Assembly: GCA_023301505.1 (NCBI GenBank)
Contig: JALZUP010000395.1
Span: 1 to 35,061 of the forward strand
From: Robiginitomaculum sp.
GTDB taxonomy: Bacteria > Pseudomonadota > Alphaproteobacteria > Caulobacterales > Maricaulaceae
Length of the DNA stretch: 35,061 nucleotides
Direction: 5' to 3'
Shown one piece after another: positions 16,060 through 23,680 of the stretch. The position numbers and the translations under genes were made by a program. The notes beneath the pieces were generated by a model. That model saw only the letters and a list, made by a program, of their open reading frames with translations. It ran no database searches and was not told the DNA's origin. Within the stretch, counting starts at the first letter, position 1. Each line of letters begins with the position of its first letter.

Positions 16060-16905
16060 TTAAGAGGTTCCGTCAAGGCGAATTTGATGGGCTGGATAAG
16101 TGCCGATAATCTGCACTTTCGTTGAGAAAAACCCTAACTCATCAAGGGCCAGCGCCAAATTTGCATCATCAGGATGGCCTTCAACATCGGCGTAAAATTG
16201 CGTCGCCTGAAAAGAGCCGCCAACCATATAGCTCTCAAGCTTGGTGATATTCACGCCATTTGTTGCAAAACCGCCCAAGGCTTTATAGAGCGCCGACGGG
16301 ACATTGCGCACCTTAAAGACAAGGCTTGTAACCCAAGGCTTATCTCCTGCGGGCTGATTTAAAGGATCCGGCGAGAGCACAAGAAAGCGGGTTGTATTAT
16401 GAGGCTCATCTTCGATATTTTCGGCCAGCACCTCAAGATTATAAAGCTTGGCCGCCAATGATGACGCGACGGCGGCGATGGATTTATCTCCGCGCATAGA
16501 GACTTTGTTAGCCGCGCCCGCCGTGTCCAAATCTTCCATAGGTGCAATGCCCATTTTTATGAGCCGTTTGCGCACTTGCCCCAGCGCCATAGCATGAGAG
16601 CGCGCAATGCGTACATCTTCCAGCTTGGCGCCTTTAATGCCCAAAAGCTGATGATGAATTGGCAAATATTGCTCGCCAATAATATGCAATTTTCCTTCGG
16701 GCAAAAGATGATAAATATCGCTGACGCGGCCAGCCAATGTATTTTCAACGGGAATCATAGCCAGCGCCGCCTGCCCAGATGTGACCGCGTTAAAAGCAGC
16801 CTGAAATGAGGCGCATGGCAGCGCCTCATAATCGGGGTAATATTGACTACAGGCGAGATGGGAATAGGCTCCCTCTTCTCCCTGAAAGGCTATGATTTTC
16901 GACAT
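16060..16905 (-). CDS. pheA: prephenate dehydratase
   Basis: The enzyme converts prephenate to phenylpyruvate in phenylalanine synthesis. The 281-residue monofunctional form has the catalytic domain with QGEEGAYSHLACSQ, AALAMIPVENTLAGRV, IGEQYLPIHHQLLG and HNTTRFLVLS, the Thr-Arg-Phe catalytic motif. An ACT regulatory domain follows (TSLVFKVRNVPSALYKALGGF, NITKLESYMVGGSFQATQFY), expected to bind phenylalanine for feedback inhibition. No chorismate mutase domain is attached, unlike in enterobacteria. ATG 16905 has an AGGGA ribosome site six bases upstream. It lies 63 bases after kdsB, probably in the same transcript. Confidence 0.96.
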   Translation of the reverse strand: MSKIIAFQGEEGAYSHLACSQYYPDYEALPCASFQAAFNAVTSGQAALAMIPVENTLAGRVSDIYHLLPEGKLHIIGEQYLPIHHQLLGIKGAKLEDVRIARSHAMALGQVRKRLIKMGIAPMEDLDTAGAANKVSMRGDKSIAAVASSLAAKLYNLEVLAENIEDEPHNTTRFLVLSPDPLNQPAGDKPWVTSLVFKVRNVPSALYKALGGFATNGVNITKLESYMVGGSFQATQFYADVEGHPDDANLALALDELGFFSTKVQIIGTYPAHQIRLDGTS

Positions 16906-16935
16906 ATTGCGTCCCTTATTTTCATCCAGATAGGC

Positions 16936-16959
16936 TCTCTGGTCTCATCTCTGGTCTCA
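16936..16959. repeat. 12-bp perfect tandem duplication in the kdsB-pheA spacer
   Basis: TCTCTGGTCTCA occurs twice head to tail (16936-16947 and 16948-16959), noncoding, between the kdsB stop and the pheA start. It is most likely a slippage duplication. Confidence 0.9.
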
Positions 16960-16968
16960 TTTCAGTCT

Positions 16969-17733
16969 TTAGGCCTGCAAAGCTTTATAGGCAAGACGTG
17001 CGCGTTCTAAATCTTCGGGCGTATCCACCCCTTCTGGTGAAGCGCTAACCACACCAACATCAATGCTCATGCCCGCTTCTAAGGCGCGTAATTGCTCAAG
17101 CCGTTCACGCAGCTCTAGCGGACTGGGCGGTAAATCGCAAAAGCGTGACAAGGCCGCGCGCCGATAGGCATAAAGCCCAATATGGTGCCAAACAGGCTTA
17201 TTTGTGTCTTCTGACCACGGACTGCTCGCGCGGGTGAAATAAAGGGCGCGGCCAGCGCTTTGCCCCGCATCGTGAAAGGAAATAACCGCTTTGACAACAT
17301 TGGGGTCCGCAATTTCGCGCGGGTCTTGCGTGGCCACCGCCAAAGTTGATATATCCGCATGGCCTGCGCGCAATATGGCTTCGGCGCGAATAATACATTC
17401 TGGATCAAGAGTTGGAAGATCGCCCTGCACATTAATGACCACATCATAATCCCCATCAGGGTCAATTATATCGGCTGCGGCGCGAATACGGTCTGTGCCA
17501 GAAGGCAAATCAGGGTCTGTCATAATGGCGCGCCCGCCAGCGCGCTCTACCGCGCGCTCCACGTCTGATTCGCTACACGCAATATAAACTGGGCCAAGCC
17601 CCGACAGCAGAGCGCGCTCCATAACGCGCACAATCATGGGCGCGCCGCCAATATTGGCGAGCGGTTTTCCAGGCAATCTGGTTGAGGCCATACGCGCGGG
17701 AATTATAATGAGGGTCTTATTTGTCTGTTTCAT
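16969..17733 (-). CDS. kdsB: 3-deoxy-manno-octulosonate cytidylyltransferase (CMP-KDO synthetase)
   Basis: KdsB activates KDO with CTP to give CMP-KDO for the lipopolysaccharide inner core. The 254-residue protein has IIIPARMASTRLPGKPLANIGGAPMIVRVMERA at the N-terminus (nucleotide-binding loop), then DPDLPSGTDRIRAAA and VINVQGDLPTLDP. HHIGLYAYRRAALSRFCDLPPSPLE and LEQLRALE close the fold. It shows that the cell makes a KDO-containing lipopolysaccharide. The start is ATG 17733 with only a weak AGG upstream. It is followed by pheA and divergent from the cytochrome c gene. Confidence 0.96.
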   Translation of the reverse strand: MKQTNKTLIIIPARMASTRLPGKPLANIGGAPMIVRVMERALLSGLGPVYIACSESDVERAVERAGGRAIMTDPDLPSGTDRIRAAADIIDPDGDYDVVINVQGDLPTLDPECIIRAEAILRAGHADISTLAVATQDPREIADPNVVKAVISFHDAGQSAGRALYFTRASSPWSEDTNKPVWHHIGLYAYRRAALSRFCDLPPSPLELRERLEQLRALEAGMSIDVGVVSASPEGVDTPEDLERARLAYKALQA

Positions 17734-17913
17734 ATCAATTAAATGACCTTTGCGACGGTTCGCCGCAAGAATTTTAACGGCTTTTTCGCTGAATTATGCA
17801 TTTAATGGGTGAAATATATCTATTAGCGCGCTATGAGGCGCTCAAAGTTTTACGATTGCACCGAGTCTTAACTGAGTCTGTTGGATGTGGTCACCTAATT
17901 AAAGGTAATTGCC

Positions 17914-18627
17914 ATGAGTGGAGACCTCACTTTTAATAAATATGCCGCGGCCATTTTAGCCACTGCATTGGGTTTTATCGGCGTGCGCGAAATTGCTCAT
18001 GCTGCTTATCATCCGCACCAGCCAGATGTGCCGGCTTATGGCGCAGATATTCTTGCCGCGGCCGAAGCGGCCGCAGCGGCGGGCTCAAGCCAAGACGCGC
18101 CCCTGCCCTTCCCGCAAGCCGATTGGATTGCTGCGATGAATTTTGACGCAGGTAAACTGGTCGCGGCAAAATGTTTCGCCTGTCATAGTTTTGAAAAAGG
18201 CGGCGCAACAGTCACAGGGCCAAATCTTTACGGTATTGTCGGTGCTGCGGCGGCGCAAAATGCAACATTTAAATATTCTGACGCAATGAGAGATGCGGGA
18301 ATTGTTTGGGACTTTGAAACACTCAACGCCTATCTTGAGAAACCTAGCCGTTATGTCAAAGGCACAAATATGACATTTGTGGGCCTTAAAAAACCAGAAC
18401 AGCGCGCGCAAATGATCGAATATATGCGCACATTTGCTGATAATCCTCTCCCGCGTCCAGAGCCAGCCCCTATCCCTGAAGAGATGGACGCAGATGCGGC
18501 TATTGAAACTGTTGAGATGGATGATAGCCAAAGCATGATGCCAGAAACTGAAATGCCAAAGACTGAAATGATGCCAGAGACTGAAATGCATGATGCCACG
18601 ACGAATGAGGCGCCCGCTCACGAATAG
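17914..18627 (+). CDS. membrane-anchored class I cytochrome c (cytochrome c552/CycM type)
   Basis: This is a 237-residue cytochrome. An uncleaved N-terminal anchor (YAAAILATALGFIGVREIAHA) is followed by an Ala-rich periplasmic linker. The haem-binding CFACH lies at residues 87-91 with KGGATVTGPNLYGIVG after it, and the axial Met153 sits in GTNMTFVGLKKPEQRAQMIEYM. This layout fits the CycM/c552 proteins that carry electrons from the bc1 complex to terminal oxidases in alphaproteobacteria. The C-terminal 50 residues are an acidic, Met/Glu/Thr-rich tail with near repeats (MMPETEMPKTEMMPETEM), absent from the core family. ATG 17914 has AAAGG eight bases upstream. Its neighbour kdsB is divergent. 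Confidence 0.92.
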   Translation: MSGDLTFNKYAAAILATALGFIGVREIAHAAYHPHQPDVPAYGADILAAAEAAAAAGSSQDAPLPFPQADWIAAMNFDAGKLVAAKCFACHSFEKGGATVTGPNLYGIVGAAAAQNATFKYSDAMRDAGIVWDFETLNAYLEKPSRYVKGTNMTFVGLKKPEQRAQMIEYMRTFADNPLPRPEPAPIPEEMDADAAIETVEMDDSQSMMPETEMPKTEMMPETEMHDATTNEAPAHE

Positions 18628-18658
18628 CCATAGTCACGGCTCATCATTGTAAGATTTT

Positions 18659-18697
18659 AATGCCGCCTAAGCTAAGCCTTAAGGCGGCATTTTATAT
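18659..18697. terminator. intrinsic terminator between cytochrome c and NlpC/P60 genes
   Basis: A 10-bp stem AATGCCGCCT/AGGCGGCATT (18659-18668, 18682-18691) has a 13-base loop and is followed by TTTATAT on the plus strand. It lies between two convergent genes and may act in both directions. Confidence 0.8.
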
Positions 18698-18712
18698 GGC
18701 GAATTATATCAT

Positions 18713-19570
18713 TTAATCTGTAAGACGGCGAATGGCTGTAACTGGGCCGTAATGACGCGCAATGCGCGCCTGCGCCGTCTTAAGCGGCTCGCGCGCAACA
18801 GCCATATGATAGCCATTTGCGTGTAGCAAATATTCCGCGTCAATCATAATGCCAACATGGCCAGGCCAGAAAATCAAATCACCGCGCTCTCGCGGCGCTC
18901 TCATAGCCTCTTCGCTCAGAGCTTCTTCACCTAAGGCTTGGCCCAAGCTTTGAGCTTGCTGCGCGCTATTACGCGGACAGGCTATCCCTGCTGACCAAAA
19001 GGCATTTTGCACAAGACCCGAACAGTCCACACCATGATGGCTCCGCCCGCCCCAATAATAGGGCAAACCTTCAAATTTAAGCGCGGCCTCGATGATAAGG
19101 TCAACAGGCTTCATTTCAGATTGAGTTTCAGATTGAGGCACAACAGATAAATGCTTTTTATGCATATAGCCTTGGGCGATTTGACAAAAATCACCGCTCA
19201 CCGAGCGAACGTCAATAAGGCTGCCAAAGCTAAGCTGCATAAGAACGGCAGATTTTATATCCGCGCTAGAAAAAACTGGCGCGCATAGAAGCTCTACCCT
19301 GTAATTAACAAACCCCGTTTCATTCTCAATCTCGCCCATCTGCTCAAATTTAAAATCTTTGGCCTCAATATAACCGTCATTCCCAAGCTTGCCGCTAATC
19401 GGATCAATGGACGCTATTTTGAAATAATCGGGGTTTTTGGGCCGCTCATTGCCAGAGCTAAATAATTGAAAAGGCTGCCCAAATAAAAGCTGATCATCAA
19501 GCGGCGCGCCTGCCTCAGGCGCCGTCCAAATATCAGTAAGCGGGCGCGCTGAGCGAAAAAGGCCCGTCAT
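18713..19570 (-). CDS. NlpC/P60 family cysteine peptidase
   Basis: This is a 285-residue putative cell-wall or muropeptide hydrolase. An N-terminal region of about 150 residues looks like two SH3b-type domains (QLLFGQPFQLF, then SFGSLIDVRSVSGDFCQIAQGYMHKKHL). The C-terminal NlpC/P60 domain has the catalytic Cys183 in HHGVDCSGLVQNAF, His238 in WPGHVGIMID, and a polar third residue near His250 (LLHANGYHM). No signal peptide is evident, so it may act in the cytoplasm on recycled peptides. The ATG overlaps the MarR gene stop by one base (TAATG), so the two are co-translated. A leucyl aminopeptidase gene upstream in the same direction fits a peptide-recycling role. Confidence 0.88.
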   Translation of the reverse strand: MTGLFRSARPLTDIWTAPEAGAPLDDQLLFGQPFQLFSSGNERPKNPDYFKIASIDPISGKLGNDGYIEAKDFKFEQMGEIENETGFVNYRVELLCAPVFSSADIKSAVLMQLSFGSLIDVRSVSGDFCQIAQGYMHKKHLSVVPQSETQSEMKPVDLIIEAALKFEGLPYYWGGRSHHGVDCSGLVQNAFWSAGIACPRNSAQQAQSLGQALGEEALSEEAMRAPRERGDLIFWPGHVGIMIDAEYLLHANGYHMAVAREPLKTAQARIARHYGPVTAIRRLTD

Positions 19571-20124
19571 TATCCTAGCTCAACTGCCAGTCTTTTTTCA
19601 GGCTGTAGCGCAAGCTCTCCGCCTAAAAGACCACAAGCCTTGGCCAGATGAGAAGTGGAACTAGACGCTGTCACTTTTTCTGCCCCCGCTTCAACTTCTG
19701 CTTCAACTTCTGCCTCAATTTGAGCCTCAATCGCGCTCTGTGCCTTTAACTCTAAGCTTAAATGCTGTTTTGTTTGCGCTCTGACCATATCGGCAAAATT
19801 TACCAGATAGGAAGAGCCGCGCCCTGTGCGCGCAATTAAAACGCTGCGTTTATCTCGCGGATCGCGCGCGCGGGTCACAAAGCCGTGCTGGCCTAATGTA
19901 TTAAGCGCGCGCGTAATGACGGCTTTCGTTACATTAAGATGGGCCGCAAGTGAGCGCACAGTATGAGGGGCAGGACGCAAATAAACGGTCATTAAGATAG
20001 CGACTTGCCGCGCAGATAGATCCGGCACATCACCGCGCACGCTCTCCAACGTCACATCATACCACAGCTCTAGCGCGTCACTTCGGCTAATATGCGACAT
20101 GGCATGATTATGAGCGGATGGCAT
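19570..20124 (-). CDS. MarR family transcriptional regulator
   Basis: This is a 184-residue winged-helix DNA-binding protein. LSARQVAILMTVYLRPAPHTVRSLAAHLNVTKAVITRALNTLGQHGFVTRARDPRDKRSVLIARTGRG covers the helix-turn-helix and wing, with the DPRDKRS wing motif of the MarR family. After the core comes an unusual acidic Glu/Ala repeat (AQIEAEVEAEVEAGAE) and a short tail. ATG 20124 has GGGGA upstream. It lies between the leucyl aminopeptidase and NlpC/P60 genes on one strand. An inverted repeat AATCAG-TGCG-CTGATT just upstream (about 20156-20171) could be its operator. The ligand is unknown. Confidence 0.85.
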   Translation of the reverse strand: MPSAHNHAMSHISRSDALELWYDVTLESVRGDVPDLSARQVAILMTVYLRPAPHTVRSLAAHLNVTKAVITRALNTLGQHGFVTRARDPRDKRSVLIARTGRGSSYLVNFADMVRAQTKQHLSLELKAQSAIEAQIEAEVEAEVEAGAEKVTASSSTSHLAKACGLLGGELALQPEKRLAVELG

Positions 20125-20283
20125 GAATTTATCCCCGTAAATTTATGATCCCCGAATCAGTGCGCTGATTTGATTCGCGCGTCAATATACAGATATGAAA
20201 AGATAGGCCCGAAAAGATAAGACCGCTCAAACCGTCTTGACCAGCGAATGGCCGAACGATGCCGAATGAATATCAAATGAGGG

Positions 20284-20307
20284 AGCCTCAAATGAGAGAA
20301 TGAGGCT
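20284..20307 (-). terminator. hairpin overlapping the leucyl aminopeptidase stop
   Basis: AGCCTCA (20284-20290) pairs with TGAGGCT (20301-20307) across 10 bases. The stem includes the pepA stop codon and has no clear T-tract, so it is a weak terminator at best. Confidence 0.35.
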
Positions 20308-21706
20308 AGCTCGTCTTTAAATCAGACAAGCCCCCCGTCTTAATCCATTCATAAAGCCCGCGAACAGCGAAAATCTCGCCTCCCGCACGTCCAAAATTCG
20401 TATGAGTTGGATTCCAGCCATAAACATCAAAGTGCATCCAAGACGCTTTATCTACAAAGCGCTCTAAAAATAGCGCCGCAGTGACCGAGCCTGCAAAGCT
20501 GCCGCCTGCATTTTTCATATCGGCAATCGGCGAGGATAAATATTTCATATAGGGCTGCCAAAGAGGCATATTCCAGACAGGGTCTTTCACAGCGCGCCCG
20601 GCCTCTAAGACAGGGGCAACCAGAGCCGCGCGGTTACTGAAAAAAGGCGGCAGGGTCGGCCCAAGCGCTACCCGCGCCGCGCCCGTTAATGTCGCAAAGT
20701 CAATAATATGATCCGCCCCGTCCTCATTGGCCTTACATAATGCGTCCCCTAAAACCAAACGGCCTTCCGCATCTGTATTATCAATCTCAACTGTTAGCCC
20801 TGCGCGCGAGGGCAAAATATCGCCGGGACGAAAGGCATTGGCAGAGACGGAATTTTCCGCCACAGCGATCAGCACATGCAGGTGAACAGGTAAATCATTG
20901 GCCATAATCATCTGGGCCAATGTTAGGGCGTGGGCCGCCCCGCCCATATCTTTTTTCATAATCCGCGCGCCTGCCGCAGATTTCATATTCACCCCGCCCG
21001 TATCAAATGTAATGCCTTTTCCGACTAAGGCCAGACGCGGATTAGCGCTATCGCCCCATATAAATTCAACAAGGCGCGGCGGCTTTGGCCCTGCCCGCCC
21101 AACAGCATGGATCATCGGATAATTTTGTTCTAATAGCTCATCCCCCACCACAGCCTTGATCTTGGCTCCATATTGATTGGCAATTTTTTCAACCTCTTTA
21201 TGGAGCTGCTCAGGCCCCATATCTCCCGCAGGGACATTAATGAGGTCGCGGCCATTATTTATCGCCTGATTAATTGCCTGTGTTTCTTTGCCCGCCATAG
21301 CCTCATCCAGATAAAGGCGCGGCGCGCTATAATCATCTTTAAGATAGCGGGTAAATTTATAGGCTCCCAACCCCCAAGCGGTTGCGATAAGCGCGGCAGG
21401 CCAATCATCTGGCGCGGCGGCGATTTTATAGTCGCCCTTGGGCAGAGCGCGCGCCAAAGTTCCAACCTGCATAGGGCCAAAATCATCACCTTGTTCCGCG
21501 CCCGCGCCAAATAAGACGCCTATCAGCGTCCCATCAACGGCGCGCAGATTAACCCGCTGCCCAGCACTGCCCTTAAAGTCACGCTGCTTCGCTGCCATTA
21601 ATAGCTCTTGCGGCAATTGTTTTAACACCTTTTTGGCCGTTTTGGGCCGCGCAATATAGATCGGAATTACGGCTTTATGCGGGTCTGTGAAAAAGGCGTC
21701 TGACAT
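20306..21706 (-). CDS. M17 leucyl aminopeptidase family protein
   Basis: This is a 466-residue cytoplasmic dizinc aminopeptidase (PepA/LAP clan). The M17 metal and catalytic elements are present: LVGKGITFDTGGVNMKSAAGARIMKKDMGGAAHAL (Lys, Asp, Lys) and the signature NTDAEGRLVLGDAL. DFATLTGAARVALG follows. An N-terminal macro-like domain (about residues 1-150) precedes the catalytic half. ATG 21706 is chosen because it gives the normal family length; the frame stays open to an ATG at 21841, which would overlap the divergent tadD-like gene. Downstream on the same strand are the MarR and NlpC/P60 genes, a grouping that suggests peptide turnover. Confidence 0.93.
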   Translation of the reverse strand: MSDAFFTDPHKAVIPIYIARPKTAKKVLKQLPQELLMAAKQRDFKGSAGQRVNLRAVDGTLIGVLFGAGAEQGDDFGPMQVGTLARALPKGDYKIAAAPDDWPAALIATAWGLGAYKFTRYLKDDYSAPRLYLDEAMAGKETQAINQAINNGRDLINVPAGDMGPEQLHKEVEKIANQYGAKIKAVVGDELLEQNYPMIHAVGRAGPKPPRLVEFIWGDSANPRLALVGKGITFDTGGVNMKSAAGARIMKKDMGGAAHALTLAQMIMANDLPVHLHVLIAVAENSVSANAFRPGDILPSRAGLTVEIDNTDAEGRLVLGDALCKANEDGADHIIDFATLTGAARVALGPTLPPFFSNRAALVAPVLEAGRAVKDPVWNMPLWQPYMKYLSSPIADMKNAGGSFAGSVTAALFLERFVDKASWMHFDVYGWNPTHTNFGRAGGEIFAVRGLYEWIKTGGLSDLKTS

Positions 21707-21839
21707 AAATTTCTCTGATTCTGCTAAATTCAACAAGGTTAATGACGAATCTACAGCCTTTTCGGCTTTATTAACAGCCGCGTTAACCAAATATTGACCC
21801 GAAACATAAGATGTTAACACCAACTTAATGGAGCTAGGC

Positions 21840-23561
21840 ATGACATCAATGATTTCTTTTAAGGCAAACGGGGCCTCAAAGGCACAGCGGCTTAAACCCG
21901 CTTTGATGCTAGCGGGCGCTATATTTCTTGGTGGCGCACTCTCTGGATGTATTTCTGGAACGCAGTTAACCCCCGCAGAACGTGAAATGCTGCAAACGAT
22001 GGATGCCAGCCAATATCAAATGCGCACTAGCGAAGAGCGCGCATCCATTGAAACACAGCCTCTTTTCTCCCAAGCCGCTTTTTGGTCACGCGAATATGAG
22101 CTAAACCCCACAGACCTTGAAGCTGCTATCAAGCTCTCTTCAACTTTGCGCCGCCTAGGAAATCCGCAAAAGGCTGCTGAAATCGCTCAGACAACCCGCG
22201 CCATTCATCCGCGCGACACAGAGCTCGTTGCCGAATATGCAGCCAATCTCATTGCGCTTGAGCAAGGCAAAAATGCGATTGCTCCGCTCTCCAGCGCCGT
22301 GCGCCAAGAGACAAATAATCCGCGTCTATGGTCTTTATTGGGCGCTGCTAATGACCAGATTGGTGAATATAAGCAAGCGCGTGAATATTATAACCGCGCC
22401 CTTAGCTTAACGCCAAATGACAGCAATATTTTAGCCAATGTCGGTTTATCTTACGCATTAGAAGGCGATGCCCGTACAGCTGAGGTCTGGCTACGCCGCG
22501 CCGCCGCCGATCCTCAGGCCAATGCAAATGTGCGCCAAAATCTCGCTATCGTTTTAGGGCTACAGGGCAAATATGACGAAGCTGAACAGCTTGCCCGCCA
22601 AGACCTTGCCGCGGAAGGCGCGGAGAACAATCTCGCCTATCTTAAATCACTTGGAGGCGGACAGCGCAGCTATGAAGCCCTAGCTGAACCGCATGCAGCT
22701 ATAACGCCCTCCGCCGCGCAGCAAGCTCCCCAACAAGCTCCTCTGCAAGCTCCTCTGCAAGCTCCTCTGCAAGCTCAACAGCAATATCCACGGCAGGCTG
22801 CGCAGCAAGCCCCGCAATATGCGCCGTCATACACACCAACCGCCCCATCACAGGGTTTAGCGGGACAAACACAGCCTTTAAACGCACCGCGCACATATGG
22901 CGATACATCACAGCCGCGCATTTACGGACAAGCTACGCCCATAGCTTCTGCTCCCATAGCTTCTACACCATCTGTGCCCACGCCATCTGCGCCATCTTAC
23001 AGCGCCGCTCAAAATGTAGCGCCCGCACAAAGCTATGCTCAACAAGTCCAAGCTCGCGCTATAGCTCAGGCACAGGCAACACAGGCGGCTCAGGCTCAAT
23101 TAAAGGCGACGCAACAACAGCCTATAACAAGCCCGCAACCCTCATATAATCAAGGCGGTAATCCAAGCGCTAATCAGGGATCTAATCAAAACGATATTTT
23201 ATCTCAGATTTCAAAATCTGTATCAGCGAAAACAGCTCCGCAATCACAGTTAACTTATCGCCAGATGGAAGCGGCCTATCTGGCTCAGCAACAAGCGCAA
23301 GCCCAGCAAGCTCAACAGCAGGCCCAACAACAGACTCAACAACAGACTCAACAACAGACTCGGGCGGCGGCGGCTCAATTCCAAAATCAAGCAGGCTATC
23401 CGCAAGCGCCAAACCAAGCTCAATATCAGGCTCAATATCAGGCTCAGTTACAAGCCCAACAACAAGCTCAATTGCAGGCTCAGTTACAGGCCCAGTTACA
23501 GGCCCAGCAACAAGCGGGCGGCTATCCACAAACGCGCCCCGCCTTGCGCTCGCGCAATTAA
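21840..23561 (+). CDS. tadD: TadD-like TPR lipoprotein with Gln-rich repeat tail
   Basis: This 573-residue protein starts with a lipoprotein signal peptide (LMLAGAIFLGGALSGC, lipobox LSGC). About residues 70-260 form tetratricopeptide repeats, e.g. NPRLWSLLGAANDQIGEYKQAREYYNRALSL and NDSNILANVGLSYALEGDARTAEVWLRRA. That matches TadD, the outer-membrane pilotin-type lipoprotein of Tad pilus systems. From about residue 285 to the end it becomes low-complexity and rich in Gln, Ala and Pro, including APLQ, QTQQ and QAQY/QAQL repeats. TadD homologues normally lack this roughly 290-residue tail. ATG 21840 has GGAG six bases upstream; ATG 21828 is an alternative. It converges on tadC. Confidence 0.85.
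   Translation: MTSMISFKANGASKAQRLKPALMLAGAIFLGGALSGCISGTQLTPAEREMLQTMDASQYQMRTSEERASIETQPLFSQAAFWSREYELNPTDLEAAIKLSSTLRRLGNPQKAAEIAQTTRAIHPRDTELVAEYAANLIALEQGKNAIAPLSSAVRQETNNPRLWSLLGAANDQIGEYKQAREYYNRALSLTPNDSNILANVGLSYALEGDARTAEVWLRRAAADPQANANVRQNLAIVLGLQGKYDEAEQLARQDLAAEGAENNLAYLKSLGGGQRSYEALAEPHAAITPSAAQQAPQQAPLQAPLQAPLQAQQQYPRQAAQQAPQYAPSYTPTAPSQGLAGQTQPLNAPRTYGDTSQPRIYGQATPIASAPIASTPSVPTPSAPSYSAAQNVAPAQSYAQQVQARAIAQAQATQAAQAQLKATQQQPITSPQPSYNQGGNPSANQGSNQNDILSQISKSVSAKTAPQSQLTYRQMEAAYLAQQQAQAQQAQQQAQQQTQQQTQQQTRAAAAQFQNQAGYPQAPNQAQYQAQYQAQLQAQQQAQLQAQLQAQLQAQQQAGGYPQTRPALRSRN
22737..22772 (+). repeat. 12-bp tandem repeat, three copies, in the tadD-like gene
   Basis: GCTCCTCTGCAA is repeated three times exactly (22737-22748, 22749-22760, 22761-22772), encoding APLQ units in frame. 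Confidence 0.95.
23325..23360 (+). repeat. 12-bp tandem repeat, three copies, in the tadD-like gene
   Basis: CAACAACAGACT occurs three times exactly (23325-23336, 23337-23348, 23349-23360), encoding QQQT-type units in frame. Confidence 0.95.
23419..23504 (+). repeat. degenerate 12-bp repeats near the 3' end of the tadD-like gene
   Basis: CTCAATATCAGG occurs twice (23419-23430, 23431-23442) and CAGTTACAGGCC twice (23481-23492, 23493-23504), with related units between. All are four codons long and preserve the reading frame. Confidence 0.9.
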
Positions 23562-23617
23562 GGGAAATAGCTAAAACCCACGCGCTTAAATTAATTAAAC
23601 TTATTAAAGCGGCTCAT

Positions 23618-23661
23618 AAAAAAAACACCCCCTGCCAGATAAGGCAGGGGGTGTTTTTTTT
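23618..23661. terminator. strong bidirectional terminator between tadD-like gene and tadC
   Basis: An 11-bp perfect stem CACCCCCTGCC/GGCAGGGGGTG with loop AGATAA is flanked by eight A residues (23618-23625) and eight T residues (23654-23661). It is a complete intrinsic terminator for both converging transcripts. Confidence 0.97.
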
Positions 23662-23680
23662 ATTAAAGACGCCCGCTTCG

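Noticed and set aside
18085-18621. 178-codon minus-strand frame over the cytochrome c gene
   Set aside because: It is the antisense shadow of a clear haem-binding protein; the His/Trp/Phe repeats mirror the METE repeats.
22737-23504. Possible CRISPR-like repeats
   Set aside because: Units are 12 bp, contiguous, without spacers and in frame within a coding sequence, so they are coding minisatellites.
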